Shown piece after piece: positions 44,427 through 53,364 of a stretch of DNA of 64,000 bases. The notes under the pieces were generated by a model, which saw nothing but the letters and a program-made list of their open reading frames with translations, searched no databases and had not been told where the DNA came from. Source of the DNA: Neobacillus ginsengisoli (lineage in GTDB: Bacteria; Bacillota; Bacilli; Bacillales_B; DSM-18226); contig NZ_JAUSTW010000004.1 of NCBI RefSeq assembly GCF_030813055.1, positions 124,001 through 188,000 on the forward strand, written 5' to 3'. Position 1 is the first letter of the stretch; the number at the start of each line of letters is the position of its first letter. Both the position numbers and the translations under genes were made by a program.

Positions 44427-45013
44427 TCACTTTTTTAGTTGAAAAGGTTTTGTATGCAATGAAGCATAAACAACCGGCAAAAGAAAAATAGCTTAAGAGT
44501 CTATATAAAATGACACCGCCAAATATGGATATAGCAAATGGTTAACACCAATACGCGACAGGATTTGTCCGCCTAATAATGATGTTAGTGCAAAACCAAT
44601 TGACCCCCACATTCTTATTCTGCCAAACGAAGTTCCGACTAATTGTGATGTGTTTAACGCTAAGCTGTCCCCTAATGCTCCGACTGGCAACATAAAGGAA
44701 AAAAAGATCGCGCACAGTAGTAAGAGTATCCAAAAAGAATTCACTTGAAATAATACAATGCTGCTAATCAATACACCTAGTAACAGATCATCATCACTTT
44801 TTTTATCGTTTTGTATTTATCGCTGATGTAACCCCAAAAAGGTTGTGACAACAGCGAAGAGAATGGTCCAACTGCCATTAATCAACCGATTTTTGTACCT
44901 GATAGGTCATGTCCCTGAAAATATAATGGTAGAAAAGTAGATATAACTGTTCCAGATGATTGAAAGAAAAAAAGAAAAATACATAAATACATGAATGTCC
45001 TTTTATTCAACAC
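44427..45013 (-). pseudogene. Decayed MFS transporter (MFS_1-like)
   Basis: Reading from GTG 45013 (AGAGGGAT upstream) gives LNKRTFMYLCIFLFFFQSSG and then an in-frame TGA at 44882-44884 where Trp is expected (KIG-stop-LMAVGPF). The frame continues as SQPFWGYISDKYKTIKK, shifts near 44785, goes on as LLGVLISSIVLFQVN and SQLVGTSFGRIRMWGSIGFA, meets a TAA near 44493 and ends at KKstop 44427. Only about half of a 390-residue transporter remains, so the central part was deleted. FGRIRMWGSIGFA is typical of the nucleoside/phenylpropionate-type MFS group. Confidence 0.8.
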
Positions 45014-45175
45014 ATTAATCCCTCTTTAGCAAATAAAATTGTCGACCATTTGTATGATGAAGTTCTTTATAGTTAAACTAATACAATGGACAGAAAAGCA
45101 CAAATTACTTTTTCAGGTGTATATGAATAAAAAATAGATTAATACAAATAATATATATCGGGTTAAAAGAAGAAT

Positions 45176-45832
45176 ATGATAACAATTATCTTTTTAGATG
45201 GGATGGTTACATTGGGGCAGCAAATTGATTATCTTCTAGGGCGATTCGGGTACTTCGGAATCATTTTGGCATTAATAGGCGGAATTATTGGACTCCCTAT
45301 ACCTGATGAGGTTCTTCTTACGTATGTTGGGTTTAACGTTTACCTTGGAAAAATGGCGTATATCCCATCTTTAGTCAGTGCCTATACTGGAGCGATAGGG
45401 GGCATTTCGCTTAGTTATTTTTTGGGAATCAAATTAGGGTTACCATTTTTAAAGAAATATGGTCCAAAATTGCATATTAATGAAGCAAAAATCAATAGAA
45501 CTAAAAACTTGTTTAACAAATTAGGACCTTTTTTGCTTATAATCGGTTACTTTATCCCAGGTGTCCGTCATATCACAGCTTATCTAGCCGGGATCAACAA
45601 TTATTCCTATAAAAAGTTTGCTTTATTCGCCTATATTGGCGCCCTAATATGGAGTTCCACTTTTATTACATTAGGAAATACACTTGGGGATAAATGGAGT
45701 AACGTAATATATTATATTGAAAGGTATAGAATGTTTGTTATTCCCTTGGTTGTTCTTATTGTAATTGTTGGTGTTTTTGTTTTTTGGAGAAAAAGAAAGA
45801 GTACTTCTGAAACTAATGAGGTTTATGAATGA
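45176..45832 (+). CDS. DedA-family membrane protein
   Basis: 218 residues, about five membrane segments. DedA/SNARE-associated motifs: GLPIPDEVLLTYVGF (E, G and P of the re-entrant loop) and FLLIIGYFIPGVRHITAYLAG with the conserved F-x-R-x-x-R-like arginine. Such proteins move phospholipids such as undecaprenyl phosphate or PE across the membrane (family knowledge). Start ATG 45176; ATG 45203 is an alternative. Ends at a strong terminator shared with the gerC-type gene. Confidence 0.85.
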   Translation: MITIIFLDGMVTLGQQIDYLLGRFGYFGIILALIGGIIGLPIPDEVLLTYVGFNVYLGKMAYIPSLVSAYTGAIGGISLSYFLGIKLGLPFLKKYGPKLHINEAKINRTKNLFNKLGPFLLIIGYFIPGVRHITAYLAGINNYSYKKFALFAYIGALIWSSTFITLGNTLGDKWSNVIYYIERYRMFVIPLVVLIVIVGVFVFWRKRKSTSETNEVYE

Positions 45833-45863
45833 CATTTCAGGTAATTCCATGACTCAATTTTAA

Positions 45864-45898
45864 GTAAAGCCGAAGATTATTCTTCGGCTTTCTTACTT
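45864..45898. terminator. Bidirectional terminator between DedA and ger operon
   Basis: AAAGCCGAAGA, loop TTAT, TCTTCGGCTTT with T-rich sequence on both outer sides. Serves two converging genes. Confidence 0.88.
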
Positions 45899-45917
45899 AT
45901 TAGTCTTAAGATAGTGT

Positions 45918-46991
45918 TTACTTTGTCACCCCATACTCAGTAATCTTTATTTTCACATTCGTTTTAATTGGTATCTCACGATAATAACTTTTATATTTAT
46001 TGATATTAAATGAACGATCTTGACTTTTTATGATATCGCCTAAACCAATTGGGTCTACATTTAGTTCTTGCATTGTAGTGATAATCTTTTTGTAATCTTT
46101 CGTGATTTGCTTTTCCATCTCTTTCTCAAGAACCTGTACCATTTTTTGATTATTTATCGTTCCTTTATATTCTCTTATCACACCATCGATTGAGATATCA
46201 ATGTTAACTTTGGGAACTGATCTTGATGTGTCCACTGTATAATGCCTTTTTGCCCTAACATTCTCAACAACTGCAGATTTATCCCCATTATGGATTGGGA
46301 AAATACCTGAATCAAAGTTTTCTACGAGCGTTTTAAATGCAAAGGTTTGCTTAAAAGGAATTTTTCCAACATATTTATCGTCTTTAAATAAGGCAATGCC
46401 ATCTATTTTTACTTTTTTATTTTTCATCTTTAATAAGGGAAGAAATGGATCCCCGCCTTTTGAGAAATACATATACATCATTTGATGAAGATTCGTCTTA
46501 GGAATCGTCCCTTTTTTAATGTGTTTCTCCAATAGACTTGAATAGTAGAGACCAGTGTCTGTTGTGGAAAATTTTTTTTTGATTAAATCTTTTGCATTGC
46601 CTTCGACCACAGCAATGAGAACCCGTGAACCTACACTTGGTTCTCGATTGAGATAATCAATAAATTGATAAATTCCATGCTGCGCCAGCTCTTTACTGTA
46701 CAATGCAACTTCCAACTTTCCACTAAATAAAGGTTTATCGGCCTCGGAATCAAGTTTTGCCCGGTTCTCCCGAATAAGGCTGGAAACGTCTGAAAACGTT
46801 TCAGTACTAATAGATTTATCTGGTCTAAATACAGGTATAGAAACCGTCCCCATTACATTATGGCCATCTACATAATCATAGCCTACAGCAGTAACAAGAT
46901 CGATATCATCAATAATTTTTTCTTCTGAGGCACATCCTGCTAATAAAAGGATGAAACCAATATTGGTAAATCTTACTCGTAGTTTTTTCAT
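45918..46991 (-). CDS. Spore germination lipoprotein, GerAC family
   Basis: 357 residues. Signal peptide with lipobox LLLAGC; then the Ger(x)C domain: DDIDLVTAVGYDYVDG, FSGKLEVALYSKELAQHGIYQF, NREPSVGSRVLIAV. Third subunit of a GerA-type germinant receptor in the inner spore membrane. Its ATG overlaps the stop of the GerB-type gene by four bases. Last gene of the A-B-C operon. Confidence 0.93.
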   Translation of the reverse strand: MKKLRVRFTNIGFILLLAGCASEEKIIDDIDLVTAVGYDYVDGHNVMGTVSIPVFRPDKSISTETFSDVSSLIRENRAKLDSEADKPLFSGKLEVALYSKELAQHGIYQFIDYLNREPSVGSRVLIAVVEGNAKDLIKKKFSTTDTGLYYSSLLEKHIKKGTIPKTNLHQMMYMYFSKGGDPFLPLLKMKNKKVKIDGIALFKDDKYVGKIPFKQTFAFKTLVENFDSGIFPIHNGDKSAVVENVRAKRHYTVDTSRSVPKVNIDISIDGVIREYKGTINNQKMVQVLEKEMEKQITKDYKKIITTMQELNVDPIGLGDIIKSQDRSFNINKYKSYYREIPIKTNVKIKITEYGVTK

Positions 46992-48079
46992 TTGTTTTTT
47001 TTCACCTTACTGTAAATAAAATGGCTGATAAAGATGAAAGGAATGTAACCAAAAAAGACAAAATATCCTGCGAAAGAAAGTGATTTTTCTAATAGTTGTA
47101 TTTGGTTGTGGGTTTTAATAAACGGAACAACAAGCAACGTAACGAAAAGCGAAAACAACAAGGCTTTTCGCTGCTTTACTCCAAACACTCGTTTCGCCCC
47201 TCTCATAAATGCCCAGAATGCTAATGTAATGTTAGGTAAGATAACTAATGCCCAGGAGCTAATCCCTATATACTCAAATCTTTCAACAAAGGGCATTTCG
47301 ATAATCTTCCATAAATCTAAAGTTGGCCAAAGTGTTGTTTTCAGCTGCTCCTCACTATAGAATACGATGGATACACTATAAGTGGCGAGATAGAGAAAAA
47401 TACTAAAAGCAACTCCAACTTGTGCCCATTTTTGTGATTTCTCCGGATTCTTAATAAATGGATAATAGATAAACAAGGTGGAGAATCCTATATAACTAAG
47501 TGACATTTGTTTCGCCGACAACATGATTTCATTTATTGAGTGGTGAAAAATCGGTAGTAAATTGTCATAATGAGCAAATTCTAGTGGAAAAAGTAAAGTT
47601 AGAATTAAATAAAGCGGGAGCATTACTCCGAAAAAGCAAATTCCTGTTACAATTCTGAATCCACCTTCTACGATATAATAAAACAAAGGAATAAATATAA
47701 TACATAACGAAAGTAGACTGACTTTCGGAAACATCCATACATGAATAACTTCAAAATATGAGCTTATGACAACTATTGATATTAATAGGAAATACACTAG
47801 AAGAAAAATATTAAAAATATTCCCAAGCCACTTCCCAAATATGTTTTTGTTTATCGAAATGATATCTGTCTTTTCCTTGTTTAACACACGATACATCATC
47901 CAAATTAAAATATTAATATACAGGCCTGATATTATGATCGAAATCCAAGCGTCATTCCCAGCCCATTTGACGATTTCAGCTTGAAAAGTAAGAACACCAA
48001 CCCCCATTTGGATTTTATGTATTAAGAAAAAAACAAGATAAGGAGAAATTTTAAATCTTTCCTCAACTGTAGATTGCAT
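46988..48079 (-). CDS. Spore germination permease-like protein, GerAB family
   Basis: About 363 residues with ten membrane helices, APC superfamily (GerB-type), the probable germinant-binding subunit. Begins MQSTVEERFKISPYLVFFLI, typical of the family. I use ATG 48079; the frame extends five codons further to TTG 48094, which directly follows the GerA-type stop. Middle gene of the operon. Confidence 0.92.
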   Translation of the reverse strand: MQSTVEERFKISPYLVFFLIHKIQMGVGVLTFQAEIVKWAGNDAWISIIISGLYINILIWMMYRVLNKEKTDIISINKNIFGKWLGNIFNIFLLVYFLLISIVVISSYFEVIHVWMFPKVSLLSLCIIFIPLFYYIVEGGFRIVTGICFFGVMLPLYLILTLLFPLEFAHYDNLLPIFHHSINEIMLSAKQMSLSYIGFSTLFIYYPFIKNPEKSQKWAQVGVAFSIFLYLATYSVSIVFYSEEQLKTTLWPTLDLWKIIEMPFVERFEYIGISSWALVILPNITLAFWAFMRGAKRVFGVKQRKALLFSLFVTLLVVPFIKTHNQIQLLEKSLSFAGYFVFFGYIPFIFISHFIYSKVKKNK

Positions 48080-48094
48080 CACTTCACACACCAA

Positions 48095-49612
48095 TCACTC
48101 ATCAACATCTTTTTTTTCCTTTGCTTTTTTAGGATTAAAACGCAGTGAATTTCCCGTTTGCAGTTTTATTGGTCTATTGGGGTTAGCTGAAAACGAAAAC
48201 CTAAAAAATGCGTCTTTTAAATCTTGCAAACGGGCTGGATAAATCGGTTCTAAAAATGGTCTTCCTAAAGAGGTCAACCTCAGTAAATGAGCAATCATAT
48301 AACAAAAACAAACAACGACTCCTAACATGCCGTAAAAGTTTGCAAATAAAAGAAATGGAAAACGTAATAAACGGATCGTGTTACCCATTTGATAAACAGG
48401 AGTTGTAAAGGAAGCCAGCGCCGCCAAAGCTACAATAATCAGTAACACATTACTTGTTAGACCAGCTTCAACTGACGCCGTTCCGATAACAATCCCTCCC
48501 ACGATACCAATAGTTTGTCCTACCTTTGTCGGCAGCCTGGCACCCGCTTCTCTTAACAGCTCAATCGTTAATTCAAGAAAAATCGCTTCTAAAATCGGCG
48601 GAAGCGGAACCTCACGTCTGGATGTAATGAGCGTTCCCATTAAATCCTTGGGAATTAATTCATAATGATATGTTAACGTCGCAACGTAAATTGGTGTTAC
48701 AAGGATCGAAAAACTTACGGCAAATAAACGAATGATTCGAAAAGCTGAAGCGATAATTGGGTTTAAAAAATAATCTTCAAAGGCTGCAAAAAATTCAATC
48801 AGAGATGTTGGCCCAATTAAAGCATGGGGAGAACCATTTACTAATACCACTACCTTCCCTTCTGAAAGAACGGCAGCAACACGATCCGGTCTTTCCGTAT
48901 CCACTAACTGTGGGAATAAGGATAAATGATTATCGGAAATCATTTGAGTTATATATGAACTGTCAATGACTTGGTCAAAATCAATATCTTTTACACGTTG
49001 AAGAACCGTGTTTACATTTTCTTCATTTGCGATGCCTTCAATAAAAACAACAGATATAGATGTTTTCGATAAACTGCCAATTTCAAATTGTTTTACAGTT
49101 AACTCAGGGATGGGTATCCTTTTTCGGATTAAATTTAAATTAATCGACATAGACTCCACGAAGGATTCTTTAGGCCCTACGACAGAAAATTCAACTTCAG
49201 GCAGTGAAATGGCACGTGATTGATGGGATTCTGCCTGCACTAATAAACATATTTCATCGAATTCATGTAATTGAATGACGACATTACCTGTATGAATTTT
49301 TGAATTAATAATATTAACATCGCTTGTAATAATAATATTTTCAATTGGTAAAACAGATTTTATATTCTCTAAGGTAGTACCTCGAGCCTTATCTAAATGA
49401 CACATTATGTCCTTATGTAAAACATCAGCATCTACAAGGGACTGATTGTACGAAATCCAATACTCATGCTCTAATATCGGATAACAGTAGTGAATGAAAT
49501 CATCCGATTTCATCGATTTCTTAATTAATTCAAAAAGATTATTAAATGAAGTTAATTCATTTTGTTCCTGTGATGTACTATCCCTCAGCTTAAATTTAGG
49601 TTTTCTGAACAT
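48095..49612 (-). CDS. Spore germination protein, GerAA family
   Basis: 505 residues: hydrophilic N-terminal domain (about 1-270), then the GerA membrane domain (RRLFAVSFS, EAIFLELTIELLREAGARLP, KVGQTIGIVGGIVIGTASVEAG, TSNVLLIIVALAALASFTTPVY) and a basic C-terminal tail. Forms the oligomeric channel part of the germinant receptor. First gene of the gerABC-type operon, expected to be expressed in the forespore; I could not find a clear sigmaG promoter. Confidence 0.94.
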   Translation of the reverse strand: MFRKPKFKLRDSTSQEQNELTSFNNLFELIKKSMKSDDFIHYCYPILEHEYWISYNQSLVDADVLHKDIMCHLDKARGTTLENIKSVLPIENIIITSDVNIINSKIHTGNVVIQLHEFDEICLLVQAESHQSRAISLPEVEFSVVGPKESFVESMSINLNLIRKRIPIPELTVKQFEIGSLSKTSISVVFIEGIANEENVNTVLQRVKDIDFDQVIDSSYITQMISDNHLSLFPQLVDTERPDRVAAVLSEGKVVVLVNGSPHALIGPTSLIEFFAAFEDYFLNPIIASAFRIIRLFAVSFSILVTPIYVATLTYHYELIPKDLMGTLITSRREVPLPPILEAIFLELTIELLREAGARLPTKVGQTIGIVGGIVIGTASVEAGLTSNVLLIIVALAALASFTTPVYQMGNTIRLLRFPFLLFANFYGMLGVVVCFCYMIAHLLRLTSLGRPFLEPIYPARLQDLKDAFFRFSFSANPNRPIKLQTGNSLRFNPKKAKEKKDVDE

Positions 49613-49757
49613 ATTTTTGCGTCCTTTTGTAAGTACCTTTTGTAGGATTCATTGTTATTATTTTCTACAAATAAGCTTATTTGTAAACTAATAAAGTGAT
49701 ATTGAAATTTAATTTCTTAAAGAAGCTTTCCCCGGTATTACTCATGGAAAAAATTAG

Positions 49758-49809
49758 TAAAAAAAAGGCTAGCTCAATAGGTTTTTTTAATCACCATTTG
49801 AGTTAGCCT
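49758..49809 (-). terminator. Terminator after mdh
   Basis: Minus strand AGGCTAACTCAA / TTGAGCTAGCCT (one mismatch) with a 20-base loop, then a run of T. It ends the long ethanolamine-locus transcript. Confidence 0.8.
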
Positions 49810-49857
49810 CATTGCATTAATACTTTTAAAAGACTTTAAATAAACAAATCTATCCAT

Positions 49858-50802
49858 TTACAATTGCTTTAGCAGCGACATTACATTTTGAACAGACTCA
49901 ACTGACCTATCCAATGCCTTTTTTTCTTGATCGCTCAAAGGAATCTCGATTATTTTTTCAATTCCTTCTCCCCCGATTACAGTAGGAACGCCCAAATATA
50001 GATTTTTATATCCATATTCTCCTTCCAAGTATGCTATGGCAGGCAAAATTCTCTTTTTGTCTTTTAGTAGGGCTTCAGCCATTTGAACAAGGGAAGCAGC
50101 AGGAGCATAATAGGCGCTGCCATTTCCAAGGAGATTGACAATCTCGCCCCCGCCCTTTCGAGTTCGTTCCACTATCACATCTAACCGTTCTTTAGGAATC
50201 AGCTTTTCAAGCGGTATGCCTCCTGCATATGAGTATTGAACCAATGGGACCATATCATCACCATGACCACCTAGCACGAATCCAGACACATCTTCAACGG
50301 AAACGTTTAATTCTTGGGCAACAAACGTGTTAAAACGTGCAGTATCCAATACCCCCGATTGTCCCAATATACGATGTTTAGGGAAACCAGTAGTCGTAAA
50401 ACACACATAGGTCATAGCATCCACTGGATTGCTGAGGACAATAATATAACTGTTGGGAGCATATCGCTTAATATTTTCTGATACATCCTTGATAATGCCT
50501 GCATTAATACTTACCAAATCATCACGGCTCATTCCTGGTTTTCTAGCTATACCTGCCGTTATGATCACTAAGTCGGCATCTTGAATATCCTTGTAATCCG
50601 ATGTTCCAATGATGTTCACATCGAATTTTTGCACTGGTCCTGCTTCGAGCAGATCTAAAGCTTTTCCAAGGGTTGGGTTTGTTTGATTCGGAATATCAAG
50701 AAGGATGACATCCCCTAATTCTTTCTGTGCCAGCATTAACGCAGTGGTAGCACCGGTAAAACCGGCACCGATGACAGCAATTTTTCTCCTTTTAAAGCCC
50801 AT
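49858..50802 (-). CDS. mdh: Malate dehydrogenase
   Basis: 314 residues, LDH-like bacterial MDH type. NAD motif [13 protein letters not shown]; malate-specific Arg region [14 protein letters not shown]; substrate and catalytic residues in [14 protein letters not shown] and [12 protein letters not shown]. Very close to the B. subtilis TCA-cycle enzyme as I recall it. It is the last gene of the ethanolamine locus, 12 bases after the permease, rather than in the citZ-icd-mdh group. It may be a second copy that recycles NAD+/NADH, or the only mdh moved here. Confidence 0.92.
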   Translation of the reverse strand: MGFKRRKIAVIGAGFTGATTALMLAQKELGDVILLDIPNQTNPTLGKALDLLEAGPVQKFDVNIIGTSDYKDIQDADLVIITAGIARKPGMSRDDLVSINAGIIKDVSENIKRYAPNSYIIVLSNPVDAMTYVCFTTTGFPKHRILGQSGVLDTARFNTFVAQELNVSVEDVSGFVLGGHGDDMVPLVQYSYAGGIPLEKLIPKERLDVIVERTRKGGGEIVNLLGNGSAYYAPAASLVQMAEALLKDKKRILPAIAYLEGEYGYKNLYLGVPTVIGGEGIEKIIEIPLSDQEKKALDRSVESVQNVMSLLKQL

Positions 50803-50814
50803 AGATATTCTCTC

Positions 50815-52419
50815 CTATACAGTTTCATTTGCCTCTATTTGGACGTCTCTATTATTAAGCCGGTTGTTTACATGAGCATACGTTCCTAAATGAGGACCTT
50901 GGTAAGAACGCCGTGCAAAGGAATAATACAATAAGACAATTAACACTATAATGATTAAAAATGCTTTCCCGGTTGTGTAATGCATTGTATAACTACCAAA
51001 AGTCACGTCATTTGGAGCGACGACAAACAAAATATCGAAAAAGACAATCCACAATAGTGCGATGACGTTAACAGGAACACTCCACTTTCCTAAATGCCAA
51101 GGTCCGTTATCTTCTTCTGTCCAAACTTTTCGAGAGATTGCACGCAGCTTATAGAAAATTGGTAATAAGTAGGAAGTGTGTAAGCCCATTACGGAAATTG
51201 CCGTAACAGCTGCATAAACACCAGGTTGAAGTCCTAACAAAAGCGCCACTACCACTGAAAGATAGATTGCCGGAGCAGGTGTCCGGAATTTCTGTGATAC
51301 TTTTCCCCATATTTTCGAAATAGGAAGTCCATTATCACGCGAAAAAGCGTAAATCATCCGCGATGTTGAAGTCGCAGATGCGAGACCGCAGAACCACATT
51401 GCTACAGAAACCATCCAGGAGAGGAAAGATCCAAATTTGGTTCCCAACCCTTGTTGAACGGCTGTGAGGAACGCATTAGGGGCAGCAGCAACCGCAGTTT
51501 GATTTGTGATTGAAACCGTAACCATAGCAAGCATTAAGAATCCAAAAATTCCAGAAACCACTACGGACATATAAACACCCCAAGGAGCTCTTATACGGGG
51601 ATCGAGGGTCTCCTCACTAATATGTGCGGAAGCATCATACCCCGTAATGGTCCATTGCGCTTGTAGAAGCCCAAACATAAAAGCAACTCCGTATGGGATA
51701 TGAAGACTATTGGATTGGGTAGAGAAGTTTGTATCAAATAGGTATGAAATAGAATGATGACTAGGTGCAAAGAAAGCTAATGCCGAGACAATTATGGCAA
51801 CACCGACCATATGATAAATAGCTGAAACATCGTTTAGCTTAGCGACAAGATGAATGCCAAAATGATTAAGTAGTGCATGACTTAACAGGATTCCTGCACA
51901 AAGAAGATTTACCTCAGTTGGTGAAGGATTCGACCAAATTAATGCAGCTACAAAACCGGCCAAACCATAGTCGATTCCAGCTAATGTTGCAATTTGTCCT
52001 ATCGTATTAAGGACAGCAGAAAACCAGCCAGTTGTACGATTACCAAGGATAGATGCCCAATGATAGACACCTCCGGATGTCGGAATCGCAGAAGTTAATT
52101 CCGCTAACGATGCAGACATAAACAAACAGAATAAAGTTACCAGCACCCATCCAATTCCGATTATTGCCGGTCCACCATTACTAAAACCTAAACCATAAAG
52201 AGTGACCCCTCCGGTAAGAATTGAGATTACAGAAAACGAAACAGCAAAGTTTGAAAAACCACCCATATCGCGTAATAATTCTTGCTTATACCCAAACGCA
52301 TTTAAATCGTCCCCGGTATTCCCCTTTTTACGAGCTTTCTTGATTCCCTGATTGGCTTTCATAAAGATTCCAAACATAAACAACAAGGTAACGATAATTA
52401 ATATAATCCCGATTGCCAT
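50815..52419 (-). CDS. APC-family permease, probable ethanolamine or amine transporter
   Basis: 534 residues, 12 membrane segments, of the amino acid/choline transporter type (2.A.3.4-like): MGGFSNFAVSFSVISILTGG, SLAELTSAIPTSGGVYHWAS, GYDASAHISEETLDPRIRAPWG, SRDNGLPISK. It sits directly after eutBC (second pair). No EutH is encoded in the window, so it may be the ethanolamine importer. ATG 52419 after GGGGCAGGG. A cre-like site just upstream suggests catabolite control. Confidence 0.88.
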   Translation of the reverse strand: MAIGIILIIVTLLFMFGIFMKANQGIKKARKKGNTGDDLNAFGYKQELLRDMGGFSNFAVSFSVISILTGGVTLYGLGFSNGGPAIIGIGWVLVTLFCLFMSASLAELTSAIPTSGGVYHWASILGNRTTGWFSAVLNTIGQIATLAGIDYGLAGFVAALIWSNPSPTEVNLLCAGILLSHALLNHFGIHLVAKLNDVSAIYHMVGVAIIVSALAFFAPSHHSISYLFDTNFSTQSNSLHIPYGVAFMFGLLQAQWTITGYDASAHISEETLDPRIRAPWGVYMSVVVSGIFGFLMLAMVTVSITNQTAVAAAPNAFLTAVQQGLGTKFGSFLSWMVSVAMWFCGLASATSTSRMIYAFSRDNGLPISKIWGKVSQKFRTPAPAIYLSVVVALLLGLQPGVYAAVTAISVMGLHTSYLLPIFYKLRAISRKVWTEEDNGPWHLGKWSVPVNVIALLWIVFFDILFVVAPNDVTFGSYTMHYTTGKAFLIIIVLIVLLYYSFARRSYQGPHLGTYAHVNNRLNNRDVQIEANETV

Positions 52420-52447
52420 TCATCCCTGCCCCCTATGGTAAATATTT

Positions 52448-52461
52448 TGAAAACGCATTCA
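52448..52461. promoter_or_regulatory. cre-like site inside the ethanolamine locus
   Basis: TGAAAACGCATTCA fits TGNAANCGNWNNCA at every fixed position. It lies in the 57-base space between eutC and the permease gene. Confidence 0.5.
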
Positions 52462-52476
52462 TTTCATCTGAACTGC

Positions 52477-53352
52477 TTAATCTTTCTCACGATCTCGTTT
52501 TTGAGAATATTGAACTCCACTACACTTCAATTTTAACATGTCCTCTAGTAGGTCTGATAGATAGGCTCCCGCTTCAACAGAAGACAGCCCGCCTCTATGA
52601 ATATTAGAGATAACGGTTCGATCGGCTTCAACGGTTTTTACATTTGGACGATATACCATGTACGCGCTTAGGCTTTCATCTGTAGCTAAACCAGGCCGCT
52701 CACCAATAAGTGAAATAACCAGATCGCAATTTAGAATAGAAGCGACATGATCCTGAACCCAGACGCGTGCCCGTTTAACGAATAAAGGTGAACCGACGCG
52801 AATATTTTTGAGCTGAAGTCCCTGCATCAATGCCGGTAAAAGGTCGGGCAGATTAGCTTCTATAGCGGAAGAACTTAACCCATCACATACAAGAATCTGA
52901 ACCTGATTGTCTTTTTCTCCATTCCGCTCAAGCCAGTCAATTGAGGAAGGGCTAAGCCTCCTTCCGGCATCCAGACTCATTAGGTAGGTATTCATATCAT
53001 CTGCAGCTGTTTTCAAGATTGGTAGATTTAATTGATTTAAAATTTCACCGCTCACATCTTTTCTAACGGCATCCTGTGCAGCAGCATGATCAATCCGAAA
53101 GCGGAGATAGCTGGATGTACGCATCCGTGTGCCTGCTCTTCCAATCCCAATTCGAGCAGGAGTAGCTGCTTGTGCCCGTTCTATAGAAACACGGTTGCGA
53201 GGATTGATTACACCTATACCTTGATTTTCAGAGAACGTAATGATTTTTTCATCTGAAGGAATGACCGTGTCTCCTTCGGTAAACAAAAACTTCTGATCTT
53301 CAATTGCTTTGATCACAAGCGCAGCGATTTTATCTGTAGATAACGATTTCAT
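52477..53352 (-). CDS. eutC: Ethanolamine ammonia-lyase small subunit, copy 1
   Basis: 291 residues, normal EutC length. Core ATPARIGIGRAGTRMRTSSY, LRFRIDHAAAQDAV, then VQILVCDGLSSSAIEAN, VISLIGERPGLATDESLSAYMVYRP and VISNIHRGGLSSVEAGAYL. Binds the adenosylcobalamin with EutB. The N-terminal 60 residues begin with an amphipathic helix (TDKIAALVIKAIEDQ). Paired with the variant EutB at 53365-54726, 12 bases apart, so the two form a separate lyase from the copy at 59-61 kb. Confidence 0.93.
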   Translation of the reverse strand: MKSLSTDKIAALVIKAIEDQKFLFTEGDTVIPSDEKIITFSENQGIGVINPRNRVSIERAQAATPARIGIGRAGTRMRTSSYLRFRIDHAAAQDAVRKDVSGEILNQLNLPILKTAADDMNTYLMSLDAGRRLSPSSIDWLERNGEKDNQVQILVCDGLSSSAIEANLPDLLPALMQGLQLKNIRVGSPLFVKRARVWVQDHVASILNCDLVISLIGERPGLATDESLSAYMVYRPNVKTVEADRTVISNIHRGGLSSVEAGAYLSDLLEDMLKLKCSGVQYSQKRDREKD

Positions 53353-53364
53353 CCGTTCACCCTC

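Noticed and set aside
46781..46800. cre-like sequence TGAAAACGTTTCAG within the GerC-type gene
   Set aside because: The 3' CA is one base out of place and it lies deep in a coding sequence.
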